Notes under the pieces: generated by a model | Database searches by the model: none | What the model was told of the DNA's origin: nothing | What the model saw: the letters and a program-made list of their open reading frames with translations, nothing else | Shown: positions 38,224 to 47,047 of the stretch, in pieces | Layout of the letters: every line of letters starts with the position of its first letter | How positions within the stretch are numbered: position 1 is the first letter of the stretch | Translations under genes and position numbers: made by a program | NCBI RefSeq assembly: GCF_007859735.1 | Contig: NZ_SIHI01000025.1 | Coordinates: forward strand, 1-50,021 | DNA length: 50,021 bases | Reading direction: 5' to 3' | Source of the DNA: Thalassoglobus neptunius | GTDB lineage: Bacteria; Planctomycetota; Planctomycetia; Planctomycetales; Planctomycetaceae

Positions 38224-39216
38224 TTATTCTGACTTCTCGTCGACAAAGCTGAGCGACTTATAGTAGCGAAGCAGGGCCAACATGAAGATGAGCAGGCCCA
38301 TGCTCAAACCGGCTGTGATCGCCATCGAAACCGGGTCACCAAAGAATCGTCGCATCGCGAAGATGGAGCCACGTCCCGGATTTTCTGCCAGCGTCAGCGG
38401 AATTTCGAGCATCCAGATCGAACGCCAAGCGATGAGCACCACCACCGCTCCCAATGCTAAAAACGGTCCGTATGGAATCGCCGGGCGATTGCTCGTGACT
38501 TGAATGATCAATCCAATCACCAACGCTAAAACCGGAGCAAGCACGTAAGCGATCAACGTCGGTTGCCAACCCAGAAACGCTCCAATCATTCCCATCAACA
38601 GAATATCGCCCGATCCCAAAGCAGGCTGCCCGAGAAGACGAGCGGAGATCGAACGTGTTCCCCAGGCCAGAATTCCGCCAGTTAGAACACCGACAACACT
38701 CCAGACGAGGCCATGCAGATGGGGATGTGCAGAAAGCCACTCCGGAAGATACGGGCCACGCAATTGCGGAACTTCCTGATTCCAGTCGACCCACAGATGC
38801 GCGAGCTGTGTGTCTCCCGAGAGAAACGCAAGACCTGTTCCCAGCAAGATGCCCAGCTTGCAGTTCCAGTCCAGAATCGAGTACGTGCGCAAGTCGGTGA
38901 CGCTGATCATCATCAGCAGTACGACCAGAGCCAGATGCCCGATGAGTCGCAGATTTCGCCCCGCTTCGGAAGGAATGACTTCCGGTGTTGATTGAGATTG
39001 GAATCCTAGGACACAAACGACCAATGCCGCTCCCAGAAGACCATTCGCAATGGATGAAATCAACGGCCAGCGATCGAACGGAAGTCCAAAGTCTTTCAGC
39101 GACCTTCGAACGCCGATGAACGTGAGAACTCCCGTCGCCATGCCTCCCATGACTGCCCAGAGCCAGACCGGAAAACTGAGGACACCGAAGTCATTGATTG
39201 CTTGCAGAACGGACAC
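38224..39216 (-). CDS. Prepilin peptidase, A24 family, without N-terminal cysteine domain
   Basis: 330 aa from a GTG at 39216. About eight membrane spans. The two catalytic Asp motifs of the type IV prepilin peptidase fold are present: ISVTDLRTYSILDW and GSGDILLMGMIGAFLGW. The N-terminal zinc/methyltransferase-type domain of PilD is missing; instead there are three extra hydrophobic segments. It should cleave the leader of type IV pilin-like proteins at the inner membrane; the DUF1559 pseudopilin at 45.8 kb is a possible substrate. It begins 6 bp after the serine hydrolase gene on the same strand, so the two are probably one operon. Confidence 0.82.
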   Translation of the reverse strand: MSVLQAINDFGVLSFPVWLWAVMGGMATGVLTFIGVRRSLKDFGLPFDRWPLISSIANGLLGAALVVCVLGFQSQSTPEVIPSEAGRNLRLIGHLALVVLLMMISVTDLRTYSILDWNCKLGILLGTGLAFLSGDTQLAHLWVDWNQEVPQLRGPYLPEWLSAHPHLHGLVWSVVGVLTGGILAWGTRSISARLLGQPALGSGDILLMGMIGAFLGWQPTLIAYVLAPVLALVIGLIIQVTSNRPAIPYGPFLALGAVVVLIAWRSIWMLEIPLTLAENPGRGSIFAMRRFFGDPVSMAITAGLSMGLLIFMLALLRYYKSLSFVDEKSE

Positions 39217-39222
39217 GCTCTC

Positions 39223-40335
39223 TTATCCCACCAGACCCAAATCTTGATAGATCGCGGAGTTCAGATCACGGAAGCGTTCGTTGTGAATTTCTTCCCCCGG
39301 ACAACCATTTGCCACTGCGGCCACAACAAGTCCGTGCCCGGGGTCAGCAAGCCCGATTGAAGACTGGGCTCCCCCGTGACCGAAACTGCTTTCGCTCGCG
39401 TATCGCCCGAATCCGTAAGGAACCGTGTCAGCTCCATAACGATTCGAGTTGACGATCACGCCGAGTCCGAAGTCCAGCTTGTGTTGAAACGTTTCATCAA
39501 ACATTCCTTCACGCTGCCGAGACGTCATGAGTTGGACAGCCTCTTCCGAAAGGATTCTCTCTCCGGAGGAATTGAGTCCATTCGCCAGAAGCATCTCGTA
39601 AAACTTCCCCAGCTGGCAGACGGGGCCGCGCATGCTTCCGCCAGGTGATGGCGATGTGCAATAGTCTTCACGGTGTCCATGCGTGGCTTTGAGATCGCCA
39701 TCGAGAACGGTGTACATGATTCCGATTCGCAAGCCGTAGGCATTATGGATCGACGAAGGCATCGACATCCAGCAATCGAGCATTCCGAGCGGTTCGAGAA
39801 TTTCCTCACGAACATACTGGTCGACTCCACGCCCGTCGATCCGCCGGATGATTTCTCCCAGAACGAACCACGAACGAGCGGGATCGTACCCTGCCCGTTC
39901 TCCGGGAACCCAGTTCATTCTGAGTGACGCCCCGCAGATCTTCGCGAGAATGTCATCCCATTCCTGCTGAGGCCATCCGGTCGAGACCGGTCTCAATCCA
40001 GCGGTATGCGTGAGCAATTGCCGAATCGTGAGCGCCTCTTTCCCTTTTTCAGCGAACTCAGGGACGATGCTGGCGGCGGGCTGTTCGATGTCGAGCTTGG
40101 AACGATCCACCAGTTGCATGATCGCAGCAGCTGTGAGCGGTTTTCCCGATGAGAGCCAGAGAGACAACGTCTCACTGGTCATTGGATCTCCAATTCGATT
40201 CTCGCCGACAGCCTCATCAAGCAGAGTTTCGTTGTTCCGGGAAATATAGACTTGAACACCGAGATGGTGTTCGCGTTCGATTCCCTGTTCGATGACTTCG
40301 AATGTCGTCGGGAATTTGGCATCAAACTCAGGCAT
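39223..40335 (-). CDS. Beta-lactamase-fold serine hydrolase (class C/esterase type)
   Basis: 370 aa, no signal peptide. Family motifs: SSGK (SxxK, in LSLWLSSGKPLTAAAIMQL), RQLLTHTAGLRPV, a Tyr-containing GYDPARSWFVLGEIIRR block in place of YxN, and FGHGGAQSSIGLADP (HxG). This is the beta-lactamase/DD-peptidase/esterase superfamily; without a leader peptide it is likely a cytoplasmic esterase-like enzyme and not a resistance enzyme. Next gene downstream is the prepilin peptidase (6 bp gap). Confidence 0.87.
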   Translation of the reverse strand: MPEFDAKFPTTFEVIEQGIEREHHLGVQVYISRNNETLLDEAVGENRIGDPMTSETLSLWLSSGKPLTAAAIMQLVDRSKLDIEQPAASIVPEFAEKGKEALTIRQLLTHTAGLRPVSTGWPQQEWDDILAKICGASLRMNWVPGERAGYDPARSWFVLGEIIRRIDGRGVDQYVREEILEPLGMLDCWMSMPSSIHNAYGLRIGIMYTVLDGDLKATHGHREDYCTSPSPGGSMRGPVCQLGKFYEMLLANGLNSSGERILSEEAVQLMTSRQREGMFDETFQHKLDFGLGVIVNSNRYGADTVPYGFGRYASESSFGHGGAQSSIGLADPGHGLVVAAVANGCPGEEIHNERFRDLNSAIYQDLGLVG

Positions 40336-40605
40336 TGTCAGTTGGCAGTGGTGGAGAAATTGGGGTAGTGGTTAACAGGAATTCATCGTACTCTAGCAAG
40401 TGACTCGCTAATTCTCTTCCGGGACCTAAGAGGAATCTCGACTCACGTCATGTTCGACTGAAACGGGGGCCACTCGCTCTTCCGAACAAAACTCGAGCCT
40501 GAAATTCGCGCCGAATTCCGAATTCCCTGATGAGTCGCAATCAGCCTTTGGACCCGTTCAAGTGGTTCGCTACGAGCTGCTGACAACGAAACATGGAGGA
40601 GTGAC

Positions 40606-41838
40606 ATGAGACAGACGTTCGGATTCTTGCTAGCACTCGGTTTCTCATCAACTCTGTTTGCCCAAACTGATGAAACTTCCAGAGAATCGCAGCTTGCCCG
40701 GTCTTACTATCAAGCTGTCGAGAACGATGACTTTGAGCATGCTCGCTCACTCTTTCGCGAACTGCGGAAGGAATTCCCTGACGATTCACTGACCAAACTC
40801 GTCACTTCTCACTGGAAGTTGACCATCAACAACCGAGCATCGTCCAAAAATTCGGTCGAGGCCGATCAACAACAAATCGTCCGGGTTTACGCGGTCGCTG
40901 ATCTGGTCATTCCGCTTCCCCCTGTGGAAGACGCTCGAACGTCCGAGATGACGGTAAAGAACGCCATTCAACTGACGGATCTCATCAAACAGACCATCAG
41001 CCCCGACAGTTGGCAAGATTCCCAGACAGACAAAAGAATCGCCGACGGCATCGGGGAAATCCGATTCGACAAATCGACTCTCTCATTGGTGATTCTGCAG
41101 ACGGCTGAAAATCTCGACAACATCACCGGTTTGCTCGAGCAATTGAGAAGACTGCAGGACCTCCAGGTTTCGATGGAAGCTCGTTTTCTGTCCATCCCTG
41201 CTGACCTGGCGAAGTCATGGCCGTCCAGCAAGATCCAGACAGCAAAACAGTGGGACAGCCAACTTGAAGCTCTCCGATCAGGAACGGATTTTAAGTCGTT
41301 CTTTGCCCCAAAAGTGACTCTCTTCAATCATCAGACAGCCTCAATCACCAGCAATGGTTTGACGCTGGAACTCTGCGGAAAGATTTCTCCCGATCGCCGC
41401 GATGTCGAATCGTTCATCTCGATTCAGGATCACGGGCGGACCGTTGACCAGCATTGCGAGACGATTCGCGATGGGGATGTTCTCGTGCTGTATATCGGAA
41501 CTGAAGCAACCGAAGGAAACGGAATGCAATTTTCGGGGCAACTTGATCGCCGAAGATTGCAAAGCCTTGGCGTGAAAGTTCCCGATTCTGAAGACCGCCA
41601 TTTGTTCCTCGCACTTCGTCCACGAATCATCGTTCAGGAAGAAGAAGAGGAACTGATCGGAAGCGTGACTTCTTCAGAAAACGATTCGAAAACCTGGATC
41701 GCACCAGTTCCGAAACGGAATCGAATCGAGATCCCGGAAATCATTCGGTCGACCATCACCTTTCCCGCCGGCATGAATTCGCATCAGGAAGCCTGGGAAA
41801 TTAACTGGCCAGTGGAACACGTTGTCCCAATTCGGTAG
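40606..41838 (+). CDS. Secreted secretin-N-domain-like protein
   Basis: 410 aa. ATG 40606 has GGAGG 6 nt upstream. Signal peptide about 1-20 (FGFLLALGFSSTLFA). A short TPR-like helical stretch (LARSYYQAVENDDFEHARSLFREL) is followed by a domain seen in planctomycete secretin-like proteins: VRVYAVADLVIPLPP, ATSPDSW-type region ISPDSWQDS, STLSLVILQTAENLDNITGLLEQLRRLQDLQVSMEARFLSI, then ALRPRIIVQEEEEE. These resemble secretin N1/N2 and start-of-barrel sequences, but the glycine-rich barrel end is not clear, so it may not form a pore. Periplasmic or outer-membrane associated. Possible link to the pilin-like genes nearby. Confidence 0.7.
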   Translation: MRQTFGFLLALGFSSTLFAQTDETSRESQLARSYYQAVENDDFEHARSLFRELRKEFPDDSLTKLVTSHWKLTINNRASSKNSVEADQQQIVRVYAVADLVIPLPPVEDARTSEMTVKNAIQLTDLIKQTISPDSWQDSQTDKRIADGIGEIRFDKSTLSLVILQTAENLDNITGLLEQLRRLQDLQVSMEARFLSIPADLAKSWPSSKIQTAKQWDSQLEALRSGTDFKSFFAPKVTLFNHQTASITSNGLTLELCGKISPDRRDVESFISIQDHGRTVDQHCETIRDGDVLVLYIGTEATEGNGMQFSGQLDRRRLQSLGVKVPDSEDRHLFLALRPRIIVQEEEEELIGSVTSSENDSKTWIAPVPKRNRIEIPEIIRSTITFPAGMNSHQEAWEINWPVEHVVPIR

Positions 41839-41857
41839 ACGCGAAAAGCTTGGAGTC

Positions 41858-41881
41858 GTTGAAGAAGAATGCGACTTCAAC
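41858..41881. terminator. Stem-loop between convergent genes
   Basis: GTTGAAG (41858-41864) pairs with CTTCAAC (41875-41881) across a 10-nt loop. It covers the stop codon of the leftward sugar-ABC ATPase and lies 20 bp after the rightward gene. A short T-run follows only loosely on the minus strand, so the call rests mainly on position. Confidence 0.35.
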
Positions 41882-43397
41882 AGTTCATTTCGGTAGCCAG
41901 TTCCATAATTCGCTCTTCGGAGAACTCATCGCTGGTGAGTTCTCCGGTGAGTCGACCTTCGCACAGCACCAGAATTCGATCGCAGAGAGTGATCAGTTCC
42001 GGAAGCTCGCTGGATGTCACAATAATCGCCAAGCCCTCTCGGCACAGCTTGTCGATCACCTGATACAATTCCGCCTTGGCCCCCACATCGACACCGCGCG
42101 TCGGGTCATCCAACAGGAGAACGTCAGGATTGGTTCTCAGCCAGCGTGCGATGATGCATTTCTGCTGATTGCCGCCAGAAAGCGCCGTGATCGGTGTTTC
42201 GGCAGAAGCAGTCTTCACTCCCAGTTCGGAAATGGACTCGCGAGCTGCACTCTGTTCGCGACCCGGTTGAATCATTCCACTCACCGAAGCTTCGTCGAGC
42301 GTGCAGACGGTAATATTTTCTCGCACGGACATCTGCTGAAACAAACCCAGGCGTTTGCGGTCTTCAGTGACCATCGCGATTCCCGCAGCTTTCGCATCAG
42401 CCGGATGCTCGAAGTGAACCGACTCACCGCGGAGTAGAATTTCCCCTTGAGGAGGAGTCTCGCTCGCACCGAAAAGTGCTTCGAGAAGTTCTGTCCGCCC
42501 TGCCCCCATCAATCCGGCAAAGCCCACGACTTCGCCTCGACGAAGCGAAAATGAGACATCCTTGAGTCTCCATTCTCTCGCATGTCCGGGCCACGGAAGC
42601 GACAGATTTTTCACGTCGAGGATCGTTTCGCCAACAGCACGATTTGCACCGAGTTTGACCGATTCAATCTCTCGACCCACCATCAGATGAGTGATTTCTT
42701 GTGGACTTGTCTCTTCCCGATTAAGAGTCTGAACATGCTTCCCGTCGCGGAGAACGGTGATTCGATCTGACAGACGAAAAACTTCCTCCATTTTGTGGGA
42801 GATATAAAGAATCGTGACGCCGTCGTCGCGAAGCTTTTGAATGACACGAAAGAGCCGTTCGACTTCCGTTTCCGTCAGCGCGCTCGTCGGCTCATCCATG
42901 ATGAGAATGTCAGATTTCAACGATAATGCTTTGGCGATTTCCACAAGCTGCTGGTCGCCAACACGTAATTGTCGAACAAGCTGACGAGCGGAGATTTCGC
43001 AGTCGAGCTGTTGGAAAAGTTTCGACGCTGCCGAGTCCATGGCCCCATCGTTAAGAAACCATCCCCTTGAAATTTCCCGCCCCAGAAAAATGTTCGCAGC
43101 GACACTCAACTCTTCCACCAGATTTAATTCCTGATGAATAATGCTGATGCCGATTTCTTCAGCAGCGCGTGTTCCGGTCAAAGAGACCCGCTCTCCCGAG
43201 ATGAACATTTCTCCCTCGTAGTCGGTGAGGACTCCGGAGAGAATTTTCATGAGCGTGCTCTTTCCCGCTCCATTTTCTCCACAGATCGAATGGAACTCGC
43301 CGCGACGAACATCAAACGAAACGTTCTCAAGTGCAATGACACCAGGGAATCGTTTGGTCACGTCGCGAAATTCAATCGCAAGCTCAGGCTCTTGCAT
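41877..43397 (-). CDS. Sugar ABC transporter ATP-binding protein (RbsA/MglA type)
   Basis: 506 aa from ATG 43397; the GTG just upstream is an alternative. Two fused nucleotide-binding domains. First: GENGAGKST, LRVGDQQLVEIAKAL (degenerate signature), ILIMDEPTSALT. Second: GLMGAGRTELLEALFG (degenerate Walker A), LSGGNQQKCIIARWL, VLLLDDPTRGVDVGAK. This is the hallmark of ribose/galactose/autoinducer-2 importer ATPases. The usual permease and sugar-binding protein genes are not next to it on either side, so its partners must be elsewhere. Confidence 0.95.
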   Translation of the reverse strand: MQEPELAIEFRDVTKRFPGVIALENVSFDVRRGEFHSICGENGAGKSTLMKILSGVLTDYEGEMFISGERVSLTGTRAAEEIGISIIHQELNLVEELSVAANIFLGREISRGWFLNDGAMDSAASKLFQQLDCEISARQLVRQLRVGDQQLVEIAKALSLKSDILIMDEPTSALTETEVERLFRVIQKLRDDGVTILYISHKMEEVFRLSDRITVLRDGKHVQTLNREETSPQEITHLMVGREIESVKLGANRAVGETILDVKNLSLPWPGHAREWRLKDVSFSLRRGEVVGFAGLMGAGRTELLEALFGASETPPQGEILLRGESVHFEHPADAKAAGIAMVTEDRKRLGLFQQMSVRENITVCTLDEASVSGMIQPGREQSAARESISELGVKTASAETPITALSGGNQQKCIIARWLRTNPDVLLLDDPTRGVDVGAKAELYQVIDKLCREGLAIIVTSSELPELITLCDRILVLCEGRLTGELTSDEFSEERIMELATEMNC

Positions 43398-43679
43398 CAC
43401 TCATCTTTATGAAAACTGGAAAATTGCAGTTCGACAGGTCCGCATCTTAGAGAATCAGCCACATCGCACCAATCCAACAGTCGCGGTTGATCCAAGATTG
43501 GCACACAGAGTTGATGGGAATTTTGCTTCTATCGTAGCCCTCACAACGTCCGCTCAATACAGTACCCTGCTCCTTCAGTACTTGATTTGATTCCAAAAAA
43601 CGCAGCTCGGATCGTTCTTCAGAACTTCACGATTTCCGAAGTGATTTTGGACCAAGCTCTAACGATTGATTGATTTGCT

Positions 43680-44555
43680 GTGCCGACTCCTCAGATTCCC
43701 GATTCATTCCGAAGCGAGCATCCATTCCATCCAAACACTTTGGAGATTGATGGTCACAGCTACTCCTATATCGACGAGGGGCAAGGTCGTCCGCTGTTGA
43801 TGGTACACGGAAATCCGACCTGGAGCTTCGCGTGGCGTCGACTCGTCTCGCACTACTCACCGAGTTATCGCTGCCTCGCTGTTGATCATCTCGGAATGGG
43901 ACTGTCCGACAAGCCGCAAGATTACGCATACACAATCGACCAGCACATCTCGAACCTCTGTCGGTTCATCGAAGAGCGTGACCTTAAGGACATCACTTTG
44001 ATTGGCCATGACTGGGGAGGCTGTATCGGAATGGGAGCAGCTGGCCGGCTTCCGGATCGCTTTCGCAATTTCGTGATGATGAACACAGCTGCGTTTCGTT
44101 CGCAGGAAATGCCCTGGAGAATTGCCGTCTGTCGAACTCCCGTTCTCGGCGCGATCGGCGTGCGAGGCTTCAATCTCTTCGCCGGTGCAGCTGTCACTCA
44201 GGCTGTCGAAAAACCGATGTCTCAAGCTGTGAAGAGTGGATATCTGTTTCCATACAATAGCTGGGCGAACCGGATTGCAGTCCATCGCTTTGTTCAGGAA
44301 ATCCCTCTTCACGCCAGTCATCCGACCTATCAAACGCTCGTCGAAGTCGAAGAGAACCTCGCACAATTCAAAGACCACCCATTCCTCTTCCCCTGGGGCG
44401 AGAAAGACTGGTGCTTCACGACGCACTTTCTGGACGAGTGGGAGCGGCGCTTCCCTCATGCCACCACTGTCAGAATGCCGGATGCGGGCCATTACATCTT
44501 TGAGGATGCTCCCGAACAACTGATCGCAGAGATCGACGCCTTTCTTCAGGACTAA
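43680..44555 (+). CDS. Alpha/beta hydrolase, haloalkane-dehalogenase/OleB-like
   Basis: 291 aa from GTG 43680. Oxyanion motif HGNPTWSFAWRR, nucleophile elbow GHDWGG (Asp nucleophile, not Ser), DHLGMGLSDKP, and catalytic His in MPDAGHYIFEDAPEQ. An Asp nucleophile with HGNPT is found in haloalkane dehalogenases and in OleB, the beta-lactone decarboxylase of long-chain olefin synthesis; the DHxGxGLSDKP block favours OleB. OleA, OleC and OleD are not in the window. Cytoplasmic. No signal peptide. The exact reaction is unproven. Confidence 0.85.
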   Translation: MPTPQIPDSFRSEHPFHPNTLEIDGHSYSYIDEGQGRPLLMVHGNPTWSFAWRRLVSHYSPSYRCLAVDHLGMGLSDKPQDYAYTIDQHISNLCRFIEERDLKDITLIGHDWGGCIGMGAAGRLPDRFRNFVMMNTAAFRSQEMPWRIAVCRTPVLGAIGVRGFNLFAGAAVTQAVEKPMSQAVKSGYLFPYNSWANRIAVHRFVQEIPLHASHPTYQTLVEVEENLAQFKDHPFLFPWGEKDWCFTTHFLDEWERRFPHATTVRMPDAGHYIFEDAPEQLIAEIDAFLQD

Positions 44556-45211
44556 CTCCCGAGACATTGCCCTCCCCCGCGATACGGCAATCCGTCTGAT
44601 CCCAGTCGATTCAGAATCCGCAACGGGCAGCTGCTCACGTGATCAATCGCTGTATCCATCTAATGGGGCATGCTGATTTCGAGCAGGCTCGCACGGCTCG
44701 TGAAAACGATCAGGAGCGGGTGCTCAGGCCCGTTCCGCTTCTGCGGCTCTCTTCAACCCTTCTTGGGGCACAGTGATTGGGGCACAGGGTTTTCCAGTCA
44801 GTGTGCGTATTCCGAGCAGTTAAGGCAGACCCAATCTCAGCCGAAAAATGGCGGGAACGAAATTCGATCCAACACGTCTCTCTTTCGACACGTAGGTAGA
44901 CATGGATCTTTTTTCAGAATGAAATGATTTCTCCGATCCTTTTGTGTCAGTGAAGTGTTGAAATTTTCCTAAAGAGGGTGTTTCGGGCCAGGGTGATGAG
45001 AATCTTCCGGGCTTCACGATTTCGCTTTCTCTCAATGCAGCTGACTGCGGATCTTTAGCGATGAGTGCATGAAAACGGATGTCATTTCAGAGAAATTCAT
45101 CAATTGAAAATGATATCAGAATGTTTGGATATGTCTGTTGCTGTCGTGTTTGATGTTGGTTATTGTTTTTTCATGCTGAACGAAAACGTTTGATTCATAA
45201 GGCTATAGGAA
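44556..45211. other. Intergenic, 656 bp, with short direct repeats
   Basis: No gene is recognised. TTGGGGCACAG occurs twice at 44763-44773 and 44777-44787, and ATGGGGCA also at 44663-44670. The last 150 bp are AT-rich and should hold the promoter of the lipoprotein gene at 45212. A 37-codon frame from 44663 has no recognisable content. Confidence 0.45.
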
Positions 45212-45631
45212 ATGAAAGAATTGTGGCGTTTCACTTCGTTCATTTGGACCGGAGTTTTTCTTGCGGGTGTGCTCGGGTGCGGTGGAAATCCCGATCAGTA
45301 TGGAGTGGTTCCTGTGAGAGGGGTGATCACCTGTCAGGGAGTGCCAATGGCGAAGGCGTTTGTCAATTTCACTCCGTTGGATGGGGAGGATCGAAAAGAA
45401 GGACGACCGGGACGTCCAGCACTGGGTGTGACCGACGAAGAAGGGAACTTCGAACTCACCACGTATGAAAACGGCGATGGGGCAATCGTTGGCAAGCACC
45501 GGGTTTCTGTTGGGCCTTACTCAGCGTCGGAAGCCGACAATCCAGATGCCGTGAAAAGATTTCCCTGCATCGATTCCACAATGGAAATCGAAGTCAAACC
45601 GGGCATGGGGGAGGTGAAGATCGAATTCTAA
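45212..45631 (+). CDS. Small carboxypeptidase-regulatory-like lipoprotein
   Basis: 139 aa. Lipobox LAGVLGC (Cys about 23) gives a lipoprotein signal. The mature part is one transthyretin-like beta domain: VVPVRGVITCQGVPMAKAFVNFTPL, GVTDEEGNFELTTYENGDGAIVGKHRVSVGPY. In planctomycetes such lipoproteins often sit beside DUF1559 genes, as here (167 bp before the pseudopilin). AGGAA directly precedes the ATG. Envelope protein of unknown function. Confidence 0.85.
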   Translation: MKELWRFTSFIWTGVFLAGVLGCGGNPDQYGVVPVRGVITCQGVPMAKAFVNFTPLDGEDRKEGRPGRPALGVTDEEGNFELTTYENGDGAIVGKHRVSVGPYSASEADNPDAVKRFPCIDSTMEIEVKPGMGEVKIEF

Positions 45632-45797
45632 GGGCCGGAAGACGTCAAGGTTTACGTAGATGGATGGATTCGCACGACATTTCTGTTCTGCGGTGGAACC
45701 TCACTGCTTGCAACTCAGACGTGGATACCTTTCGTTGCTGCCATTCGTTCGAACAATTCTCAGGGTCTCGTCATTCTTTTCTTAAGGAGATGATCTT

Positions 45798-46850
45798 ATG
45801 TCATTTCGGAAACTGCGACAGCGTCATTCTCGTGGGTTTACATTGATTGAGTTGCTGGTTGTGATCGCAATTATTGCGATTCTGATCGCCCTGCTTCTCC
45901 CTGCCGTTCAACAGGCTCGGGAGGCTGCCAGGCGAACTCAGTGCAAGAACAACCTCAAAAACATCGCCCTGGCGATTCACAACTACCAGGACACCTATTC
46001 TCGCTTTCCTCCCGGATCAGTTCTCCCGCAAGCTGGGAACACAAACCCGTATCCACCGACATCGCACAATAACAATATGGCTCGGACAGCCGGATGGACG
46101 TGGAGTGTCTTCATTCTTCCATTCATGGATCAGGGACCGCTCTATCAAGTCACAGCTGGAGCCGAACCGGTCATGGGACGCGTTGTCGCAGACCCGGTTC
46201 TCGTCAAAGAATTGCAAAGAACAATCCCGATTTATCGCTGCCCCAGTGATACCGGGCCTGGAACAAATGAAGCACCGAGCGAACATCACTTCCTTTACGG
46301 TCTGACCAACGCAGCCTCTGACTGGTATATCGATGGAAGTCAAGCAGGTCCTCGAATTGCCCTCGCCACTTCAAACTATGTGGCGATGCATCACCACCGC
46401 GTTCACCAAATCAGCGGCGGGCGGTGGACATACTCTGGCGGTTTCGGTCCCAACAGTTCCTTCAGCTTCCGCGACATGGTCGATGGAACAAGCAACACAA
46501 TCTGTGTCGGCGAACGGGCCTATCTCGTCAATGGAGCGATGATGCACGCTGCGACATGGGCTGGTTGCGCCGCTGCCTGGCATGACGACTGCATCGACGA
46601 TTCCTGGGCCACTGCCCGGTCTCCTGTGAATCCAACACAAACAGCTGTGTTCAACTCGTTCGTGCGACAACAAGGCTTGAGCAGCCTGCACTCAGGCGGA
46701 GTTCAAGTTGCACTCTTCGACGGGTCCGTCCGGTTTCTCTCAGAGAATCTTGATTTCAAGATGAACGGAGGCAACAACAACACGGTCGCGGATAGCGTCT
46801 ACGAGTACCTCATCAGCCGCAACGATGGCCAGCCAATCGGTGAATTCTAG
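45798..46850 (+). CDS. DUF1559 protein with type IV pilin-like N-terminus
   Basis: 350 aa. ATG 45798 has AAGGAG 8 nt upstream. Prepilin leader RHSRGFTLIELLVVIAII with the G/F cleavage point and conserved Glu5, then the family's LPAVQQAREAARRTQCKNNLKNIALAIHNY stretch. The DUF1559 (PF07596) C-terminal region has DGTSNTICVGE and LHSGGVQVALFDGSVRFLSENL. Processed by a prepilin peptidase and assembled as a pseudopilin or kept in the membrane. The gene ends in a strong intrinsic terminator (46867-46907). Confidence 0.95.
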   Translation: MSFRKLRQRHSRGFTLIELLVVIAIIAILIALLLPAVQQAREAARRTQCKNNLKNIALAIHNYQDTYSRFPPGSVLPQAGNTNPYPPTSHNNNMARTAGWTWSVFILPFMDQGPLYQVTAGAEPVMGRVVADPVLVKELQRTIPIYRCPSDTGPGTNEAPSEHHFLYGLTNAASDWYIDGSQAGPRIALATSNYVAMHHHRVHQISGGRWTYSGGFGPNSSFSFRDMVDGTSNTICVGERAYLVNGAMMHAATWAGCAAAWHDDCIDDSWATARSPVNPTQTAVFNSFVRQQGLSSLHSGGVQVALFDGSVRFLSENLDFKMNGGNNNTVADSVYEYLISRNDGQPIGEF

Positions 46851-46866
46851 GCCTCATGAATCGACA

Positions 46867-46907
46867 CACCACGTCCAAAAAACAGATTGGGCGTGGTGTT
46901 TTTTTTT
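46867..46907 (+). terminator. Intrinsic terminator after the DUF1559 gene
   Basis: CACCACGTCC (46867-46876) pairs with GGGCGTGGTG (46889-46898), ten pairs with one U-G, 12-nt A-rich loop, then nine T. It starts 17 bp after the stop codon. Confidence 0.9.
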
Positions 46908-46998
46908 ATGGACTTATCAGTCGACCGTCATCTGCGTGATCAGTCAGATTGAAGAGATCAGGCGAGCGAACGAAGCACTCGCCGAAATAAAGAGGCTC

Positions 46999-47047
46999 GA
47001 GTGAGTGCCACGGGACCATGAAGATCGTGGCCTCTCCTCGTTCACTC
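46999..47047. terminator. Stem-loop at the 3' end of the redoxin fusion gene
   Basis: GAGTGA (46999-47004) with TCACTC (47042-47047) and GCCACG (47007-47012) with CGTGGC (47026-47031) form a two-part stem that includes the stop codon of the leftward gene. No T-run follows. Confidence 0.35.

Noticed and set aside
43656-43662. Possible second copy of the 3512-3615 palindrome (GCTCTAA end)
   Set aside because: Only the last seven bases match; the rest of the element and the opposite arm are missing.
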